DNA from: Symbiodinium natans
Lineage: Eukaryota; Sar; Dinophyceae; Suessiales; Symbiodiniaceae
Length of the DNA stretch: 64,000 nucleotides
NCBI GenBank assembly: GCA_905221605.1
Contig: CAJNDS010002547.1
Location: forward strand, 294,458-358,457
Direction: 5' to 3'
Part shown: positions 58,098-64,000 of the stretch, one piece after another
Position numbering within the stretch: position 1 is the first letter of the stretch
Layout of the letters: each line of letters opens with the position of its first letter
Position numbers and translations under genes: made by a program
Notes under the pieces: generated by a model
Seen by the model: the letters and a program-made list of their open reading frames with translations, nothing else
Databases searched by the model: none
What the model was told of the DNA's origin: nothing

Positions 58098-59825
58098 TTA
58101 CTATGTGCCAATGAGAGCGCACTTCCACCCATGCTTGGCACGTTGCTCGGGCACCGTGCCAATGTTAATGCCCGTGACAAGCGTGGGAAGTCTCCTCTTC
58201 ACACCCTTTGTGCTAACGAGAAGGTATCATCTGAGATGATTACGGTGCTCCTCGAGAGCCGTGCTGATGCAAACCAGCAGTCAAATCAGCTTGTGTCTCC
58301 CCTTCATGACCTTTGCGCAAACTGGTCTTTGCCACCAGCCCATGTCCTTCTTCAAGCCCGAGCAGATGTGAACGCAGTCAGCAAGATGGGGACGACGCCT
58401 CTCCACGAGCTGTGCGCCAACATCGGTGACTACCAGTGCAGGGATGGAGTCCACCACGTGCAGCAGTTGCTGGAGACCCGGGCAGATGTGAACAAGCTGA
58501 ATGACGAAGGGCAGCGGCCTTGCGAGCTTCTTTGCTTTAACTTCTTTCAGAATGGGGATAGCCCTACGGGGCCACTCTGCCCTGAGGTGTTAGACTCTGC
58601 TCTCGCTCCACTCCTTTCTGCGGAAGTGTCACAGCTGCGCAACACAAGCTTTCAAGCGAAGGCAGAGTGGTTCCGGGGTGTTCTGGACATGCTTCTAGTA
58701 TCCTCATTGCCACCCTATCCAGAATTCGATCTTGCACATTTAGAGGTTCACCGAGACCACGTGCTCCAATCCATGTGCCCGCAATTGGAGCAGTTGACCC
58801 CTCACCTCGAAGAGATCGGTTTCGACTTTGAGACGGGACAAGGTTCGGGGCTCACTCGGGAGCTCTTTGTGGTTTTCTCCTCTGAGATGGCAAATGAGAA
58901 CTACAACCTGTTCGTGTGCACCGACACTGATCCTCCCAGACTGTCCTTGTCACCACGCCCCTGCGTGAACGAGTATCGCAACTCCTACTTGCAGCTGATC
59001 GGCAAGATGATCGGATTTGCGCTGTTGAAGGAGCAGCACCTTCCTGTGCACTTTGCGAAGCCATTCCTTAAGGAGCTCCTCGACGTGGACTTCTCCTTCG
59101 AGGACCTGCTAGACTTCGACCCCGACCTTTACAAGCGTCTTGTGCATCTACGTACATACGACGAGGAGACAGTGAATCAGTTGGGCCTCAACTTCTCCTT
59201 GGATGATGCCTACTTCGGGAAGAGACGAAAGGTCAACCTACTGTTAGGTGGTGAAGACATCCCTGTCACAAAGGGTAACTTGGAGGTGTACCTACGCCTC
59301 TATGCGCAGCACAGGATGAAGTCAGACGAGAAGGCGCTCAGCAGCCTGAAGCGCGGGTTTCATGACTTCTGCCCACCAGCCCTCATTCAGGCAGCCCGAA
59401 GGTTCTTGACCATCGAGGACTTTGACAAACTACTGTCAGGTGTGGAAGAAATTGACGTTGATGACTGGCAGAAACACACACGCTACGACAGCAAAGGTAC
59501 ACCGCGGACGAAAGTCGTGAGGTGGTTCTGGGAGGCTGTTAGAGCCATGTCCTTGCAGCAGAGGAAGCAGCTACTTCGCTTTGCAACCGGACGAACCAGT
59601 GCCCCCATCGGTGGCTTCAAGCTCATGAAGTCCGAAGATGAGCACATTCCTTTCACCATTGCGCTGAAAGAGGGGCCCGTAGAGGCCAAGGTCAGAAGCT
59701 TCTATCCGACAGCAGCAACATGCTCGAATCTCCTGCAGCTGCCACGCTACAAGAGCAAGGCAGATCTGGAGAAGTATCTTTCGGCGGCCATTAAGGAACA
59801 GATGATGGCCTTTGCAGAGGCATGA
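58098..59825 (+). CDS. Ankyrin-repeat HECT-type E3 ubiquitin ligase (main exon)
   Basis: The homologous reading starts about LLCANESALPP at 58,098; the first ATG is 58,131, giving 564 residues. Residues 1-130: three to four ankyrin repeats (HRANVNARDKRGKSPLHTLC, SRADANQQ...SPLHDLCAN, ARADVNAVSKMGTTPLHELC). Residues ~225-564: HECT domain, with GSGLTRELFVVFSSEMANEN, YLQLIGKMIGFALLKEQHLP, and the C-lobe TAATCSNLLQLPRYKSKADL carrying the thioester Cys at residue 531 (59,721). HECT ligases take ubiquitin from E2 onto this Cys and pass it to a substrate; ankyrin repeats would choose the substrate. Ends FAEA-stop at the usual HECT C-terminus. Nearly all of the HECT domain is intronless. A one-base frame break at ~58,090 (see findings) separates it from the preceding repeat. 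Confidence 0.92.
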   Translation, partial: LLCANESALPPMLGTLLGHRANVNARDKRGKSPLHTLCANEKVSSEMITVLLESRADANQQSNQLVSPLHDLCANWSLPPAHVLLQARADVNAVSKMGTTPLHELCANIGDYQCRDGVHHVQQLLETRADVNKLNDEGQRPCELLCFNFFQNGDSPTGPLCPEVLDSALAPLLSAEVSQLRNTSFQAKAEWFRGVLDMLLVSSLPPYPEFDLAHLEVHRDHVLQSMCPQLEQLTPHLEEIGFDFETGQGSGLTRELFVVFSSEMANENYNLFVCTDTDPPRLSLSPRPCVNEYRNSYLQLIGKMIGFALLKEQHLPVHFAKPFLKELLDVDFSFEDLLDFDPDLYKRLVHLRTYDEETVNQLGLNFSLDDAYFGKRRKVNLLLGGEDIPVTKGNLEVYLRLYAQHRMKSDEKALSSLKRGFHDFCPPALIQAARRFLTIEDFDKLLSGVEEIDVDDWQKHTRYDSKGTPRTKVVRWFWEAVRAMSLQQRKQLLRFATGRTSAPIGGFKLMKSEDEHIPFTIALKEGPVEAKVRSFYPTAATCSNLLQLPRYKSKADLEKYLSAAIKEQMMAFAEA

Positions 59826-60804
59826 GCATGCCGCAGGGATGGAACAACTGCCAGGGACACCTTGGCAAGTAATGAAGACGGCAACAGAGCCGCCTGTTTA
59901 AGTGCTCGTAGCTCCAAAAAGGCCGGTTGGTCAGGGCGAGAGGATACACGCCTTGGTGGCACGTCCGTGCAACTCTGTACAAGCTCTGTGTGCCAGTCTG
60001 CTATTGATTCGCGTAGTCCGTAGCCGGTTAGCCCGCAAGTGTCAAGTGTCCTGCAAGAGGGTTTCAGGGTTTAGGGTTTAGCACGCAGCATGACAAAGGT
60101 TTTGGTTTTGGGTTGAGAGTTGAGAGGAAATGGTTCAGAGAGTTCGGGTGTCAAAGGCTGAGAGCAGGTGTGTTGAAGGTTCAGCAGCGAGACATTCAAA
60201 ACTATGCGTTTGCAGTTTGGACTGATTACAAGTGCCACTCGAATCGCTCCCCATTCCATGGTCCTCGAAAGGGCCTTCATGACAGATGTGGCGGTATGGG
60301 ATGGAACAGACCTCATACCATGTGTGGGAAGTTGGTCGCCGTCAAGCTCCCAACCTTGGTTCTCCCATAAATGCCGGCTGCACCATCTTCTCTTTTCCGT
60401 CTTGTTACAGTCTTACGAGATTCACCCTCGCAGGCAGGACTTTCTTTATTTTTGCGATGCAACATCGGTCATGTGGTCTTAGGAGCGCAGTGGGCCACGC
60501 TTGTGGGTCTCGTACCCATACAGGTTCAATGCTGTAAAGGGACTACAGGCTGCAAAATGTCTCAAGCAGTGCAGATGTACGCAGCCCTGAAATCACTTCC
60601 CAGCAATCTTGGACATTGGCCGCAAGGCGAACCTGATTCCAAATGCTTTTCTGCGACATTTCAGAGGCTCAAGCCGTTCACCAGCACACGCAGGGTTTTG
60701 CGTCCCTGCAGGGCGGCATGGGGTGTTGGTCTCGGAAGTAGAGTCTTAAGACCGATGTTTTGCACTAAAGCTGCCGGCAGCAGGGTACAGTAGGCTGCAC
60801 GCAG
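59826..60804. other. 3' flank of HECT gene and spacer
   Basis: A short TTTAGGGTTTAG island at 60,065-60,081. Frames up to 140 codons (60,371-60,793) lack a domain. Confidence 0.45.
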
Positions 60805-60815
60805 ATGATTGTCAG

Positions 60816-60915
60816 GTCGGCCGCATCCACCGATCTGAAGAATGAGATCCAATCAAAGACCGTTGGTGAGATTGCTGCGGCATTGAAGGACATTGAGGTG
60901 TCATTTCAAGAACAG
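60816..60915 (+). CDS. Candidate exon, acidic helical
   Basis: After TTGTCAG: SAASTDLKNEIQSKTVGEIA then ALKDIEVSFQEQ, before a CA microsatellite (60,931-60,948) that looks intronic. Unknown family. Confidence 0.4.
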
Positions 60916-61039
60916 GCAAGAGAAAACAAGCACACACACACACACAACAGCTTGGTCAAACTTACGAGGCGGTTTGACAAAGCATGCACTGCAAAGGATA
61001 GCTAGGCTACTGCAATGTGCAGCACTACATCTTACATAG

Positions 61040-61092
61040 ATGCAGGAGTTGCCCGCCGATCAGCTTGAGAAGGTGAAGGGTGCTCTGGCCAC
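61040..61092 (+). CDS. Candidate short exon
   Basis: After CTTACATAG: MQELPADQLEKVKGALA. Style matches the previous exon; too short for a family call. Confidence 0.35.
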
Positions 61093-61445
61093 AGGAGCAG
61101 GCTCCTTCACCTTTTCAGTTGCAATGATGTGACAGAGAGCGCTGGAGAGGTGTTGCTCCTGCCAAGGGAGGCCAGAATCGTGTGCACAAGATGGCAAGGA
61201 GACGAGCTGCACTGTTTGGCCTCCTGGCTTGTAGGTGCATGCCCTGGACCTGTGGACCTCAGCAAAGTCACGGTCATTGCCAAGGAGCGCAGCACGTGTT
61301 TATGGATGTGTGTGGTTGTGGATGTGATTGACTATGGTTGCTGGGGACTTTCAGTGCCGGCCGTGATGGTGTTGACATCTAGGTTCTAGGTTCAAGGTTC
61401 TTGATCCAAGTGCGAAACGCTTGCACAGAAAGCGCAAGCGCTTCT

Positions 61446-61577
61446 GCTGATGAGGACTACAAGGGTATGCTGGCCCAGCCTGCAGAGCCAAAGTTCAAGG
61501 GCGTCCTTCTTCAAGTTTACGTGCGAGGCGCACCTTACGGAGGCGGGGTTCTCCATGCAGAGGCCACTGTAAACTGA
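61446..61577 (+). CDS. Candidate exon, unknown family
   Basis: Reads DEDYKGMLAQPAEPKFKGVL then LQVYVRGAPYGGGVLHAE, to a TGA at 61,575. Coding-like but boundaries unclear. Confidence 0.3.
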   Translation, partial: ADEDYKGMLAQPAEPKFKGVLLQVYVRGAPYGGGVLHAEATVN

Positions 61578-61629
61578 ACTCTTCAACAGCTGATGTTTGG
61601 CTGTTTAGTAGGACCGGACAAGAGCATCA

Positions 61630-61809
61630 ATGGTGCGGATCTCGGTCGTGAACGAAATCGCCCGAAGCATGGGCATGTTTCGTTGGCTGGAAGAATTCGT
61701 CGGCACAGGCCACCGCTACGATAGCATCCCGTTTGTGAATGGCATGATCGAAAGCGGCATGAGCTGCCAATTGCTACTTGTCCACACATGGCAGGGACAC
61801 GCTGCTCGG
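61630..61809 (+). CDS. Candidate exon, unknown family
   Basis: ATG-started: MVRISVVNEIARSMGMFRWL, EEFVGTGHRYDSIPFVNGM, then IESGMSCQLLLVHTWQGHA, followed by CGGGTAGC (donor-like). Family not recognised. Confidence 0.35.
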
Positions 61810-62043
61810 GTAGCTTCGTCAGCGGCCTGCTGTAACCTTTCATTGCAGTTTTCTTGAAGGATGCACTACACGCACGAGGAGCACGATGTTTGCTTCGGGC
61901 TGTGCAAGGACATCATCTGCAGAGTTGTCAGCTTCTTGCTTAGATGATCTCCATGTTTCCTAGTTGAGCTTCGCAAGGCCTTCGACTTCGTCATCGTCCG
62001 CTGCAGCCCAGGTGGGCAAGTAGAAGCCGTGTCGTGACCGCCT

Positions 62044-62454
62044 ATGGGTGACATGCAAGGTCAGATCAAGGAGGATGGTGGTGACCAGCAGAAGTTTGAC
62101 GATGCTCTGCGCGACCTTGAAAAGGCTGGCAAGCAGGTGGGCTACTCAGGGCCTTCTGAGATTCGTTCTGATTGCAAATGTTAGCAGTCACTGCACACCA
62201 CAAAGATCCAGGTGTGGCCATCCCCAGACGCGATGGAGAAAATGGCCAAGGATGCAGGCACGCTCACCGAGGAGGAGAAGTGGATCGTTGACCAGTTCAG
62301 CTGCTCCGGCGCCGGGGCGAGATGTTTGGCCGCGTGCTGCAAAGATGGCACCCCTACTGCCTGCTGGGACGACATCACGGAGGAGGACAAGGCCGAGGCC
62401 AAGAAGCTCGGTGACCTCATGGGCCAGAAGGCCCTGGCAATCCTCTCCAAGTGA
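62044..62454 (+). CDS. Small two-exon gene, acidic 114-residue protein
   Basis: Exon 1, 62,044-62,136 (31 codons from ATG): MGDMQGQIKEDGGDQQKFDD then ALRDLEKAGKQ. Exon 2, 62,206-62,454: IQVWPSPDAMEKMAKDAGTL, TEEEKWIVDQFSCSGAGARC, LAACCKDGTPTACWDDITEE, ending in a Lys/Leu helix and TGA. Both exons are in phase 0 across a 69-bp intron (GTGGGC...AAAG). Five Cys and a Trp cluster in the middle (FSCSGAGARCLAACCKDGTPTACW in two pieces) flanked by acidic helices. It may be preceded by the candidate exons at 60.8-61.8 kb. No family recognised; a small cytosolic or chaperone-like protein is only a guess. Confidence 0.5.
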
Positions 62455-64000
62455 GCCCAGCAAAGGCAGCGCAAGGGGGCTGGCAATGGCTGGCAGGGCC
62501 GGGCCTTGAGACATCACGCAAGTTTGTGGCATGTTTGAAATGCCGACAGACTGAGAGTCTTGTGGCTGGTCAGCAGCCTTTCCCGATCTCTCTCAGAATC
62601 TGCTGGCCAATTGCGCCTCCGAAATGATTGCTGTCCCAACTTCAATTTGCATGGAAGTTCCACTGAAAATGTTTGTGGCTGTTGCTAGTCTCAGGCGGAT
62701 GAAGCTTTCAGTCTGGGAAAAGCAAAGCCGCAACTCCGCAATTGCGGTATGTTGCTCCTTTAAATCTCGCAGAAAGTTTCAGATCCTTTGCGTGCGAGCC
62801 CCGCTGGCAGGCAGGCCAAAGCTGCCAAAGGCACCGCAATCGGGTGAAGCATGGCAAAGCATGGTAAAGCCGAAGCCCTCAAGCTTTCAAGGCCTCAGAG
62901 TTTCCCATCGGCTTCCAGGCTCAAACAAGCATAATCAAGCTCAAACAAGCATCAAAATCTTGGAGCGTGTGGCAGTGTGTCACATTGCTCGTGTAGTCGC
63001 TGAGTCTGCAGCAAAAGGACATGCAGTGAAGCAGTGGCATGCAGGTCCTGAAGCGTTTGCACAAAGCCTGCTGGATCTGGCAGATAAGACTTAGCGGCAT
63101 CGCGTTTCCCGCAAGCAGGGGAGGTTGGTTTTGTTGGATTCCTGCTTCCTTTCATGCTTTGTGTGCCCAGTTCCGACGCCGGCATGTTTTCGGATGTGTT
63201 TGGCAAGCTTTGCGCGGCTCTTCACCAAATTGGGGAATCCGGCTGATCAGAGATCGACCGCATGTTTCACGATCTCCTGACATCTTGTTGTCCCTTTTGC
63301 GAATGATGCAAGGGGGCGCGTGTCATTCCATGGGAATTCCTCACGAACCTCTGCACTCAAAGCGTCGGTGCAAGTCTCGGATGGATGAAGCGTCCATCCC
63401 GGAAAAAAGGACACCAAAACGTCAGCTGAAGCTTGATGCTAGCTTATGCTATCTTGTTGCGCTCCTTTCGTTGCCGGCTGCTGGAACTTGACATGTTTTC
63501 TTGACTGTGCGCTTCGGACCAGGTTGTTTCCCCGCAGCCTTCTTGTGGCTCTCCTGTGGGTTGGTCCGAGACCCTCCCCGCCAGGAGTCCATTCTTAGTC
63601 GCTCGCCTCAAATTACAACATGTGTAGCATTTTGTAATTGCAGGTCGCATCCAGCCGTATTTGCTGCATTGAGTCGCTTCATCTTAAACTTCCAAACGGC
63701 GTCAAGACCTAACGGCACCATTGCCAGGATCCGCTTCCCGATCTTGCTAGCGCCAAATGTTGGAGCAAAACGTAGCAGAACCATAAAGCAGCTGCAAGTG
63801 ATAGGGGTAGAGGGGATGAGGCAGGCGAGTTCAGGTCGACAAGAAGTGGGGGTTTGCCTGCCTTTCTTTGCATCTGCCAGGATAGCGAATTCTTAGCCAC
63901 TTGGCGGCACCGTGAAGCATCATGGAAACAACAACTAGCCGATGAATGCCAAGCTTGCTGGTATATCGACAATGACGCTCGTAAGTGCGAGTGCACCTTT
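62455..64000. other. Right-end spacer, no gene recognised
   Basis: Frames up to 156 codons (62,624-63,094) lack domains. A direct pair CTCAAACAAGCATAA / CTCAAACAAGCATCA at ~62,920-62,955 is the only structure seen. Confidence 0.4.

Overview
The window looks like nuclear DNA of a dinoflagellate, most likely of the Symbiodiniaceae or a close relative. This is inferred from content, not from a database match. The signs are: copia-type and LINE-type polyproteins carrying extra enzyme-like domains of the kind reported in dinoflagellate retroelements; scattered TTTAGGG/CCCTAAA heptamer tracts (the plant-type telomere word also used by dinoflagellates); dense micro- and minisatellites; short exons between small introns; duplicated exon groups; and few host genes in 64 kb. 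There are no bacterial-style operons. I noticed no rRNA, tRNA, CRISPR array or intact dinoflagellate spliced leader.

Layout. 0-2 kb: two co-oriented open frames, the 3' part of a ubiquitin-specific-protease-like domain and a 2OG-Fe(II)-oxygenase-like domain, probably the 3' end of a retroelement polyprotein. 2.2-2.5 kb: an AGT microsatellite. 2.9-7.25 kb: a 5'-truncated LINE-like element (zinc finger, RNase H, C-terminal zinc fingers, then a second ORF with kinase-fold-like motifs) bounded by palindromic AACCCAGGTT clusters. 8.1-8.8 kb: a GA-rich tract. 12.6-14.8 kb: a 337/339-bp satellite array. 14.8-15.9 kb: an AT-rich, word-repetitive tract. 16.4-25.65 kb: a nearly complete Ty1/copia retrotransposon with 106-bp identical LTRs, a 4-bp target duplication, Gag with a CCHC knuckle, protease, a methyltransferase-like domain, integrase (broken by two frameshifts), reverse transcriptase, RNase H and an unusual membrane/coiled-coil/Cys tail. 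25.7-27.2 kb: diverged relatives of the 12.6-kb satellite.

27-47 kb is a patchwork of segmental duplications that repeatedly copies short coiled-coil exons. It includes a ~1.9-2.0 kb tandem duplication (37.8-41.7 kb) and a block of inverted minisatellites between 152-bp direct repeats (42.2-44.8 kb). 47.8-51.3 kb is rich in interstitial telomere-like tracts of alternating polarity. 52-57.1 kb holds exons of a probable sulfotransferase, with 33-bp and 68-bp minisatellites between them. 57.6-59.8 kb encodes an ankyrin-HECT E3 ubiquitin ligase, the best host gene in the window. 60.8-62.5 kb has candidate exons, among them a small two-exon acidic protein gene. The rest has no recognisable coding content.

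The retroelement genes act as units: Gag packages RNA, protease matures the polyprotein, RT/RNase H copies it and integrase inserts it. The added methyltransferase-like, oxygenase-like, deubiquitinase-like and kinase-like modules could modify element DNA or host factors. That last point is inference.
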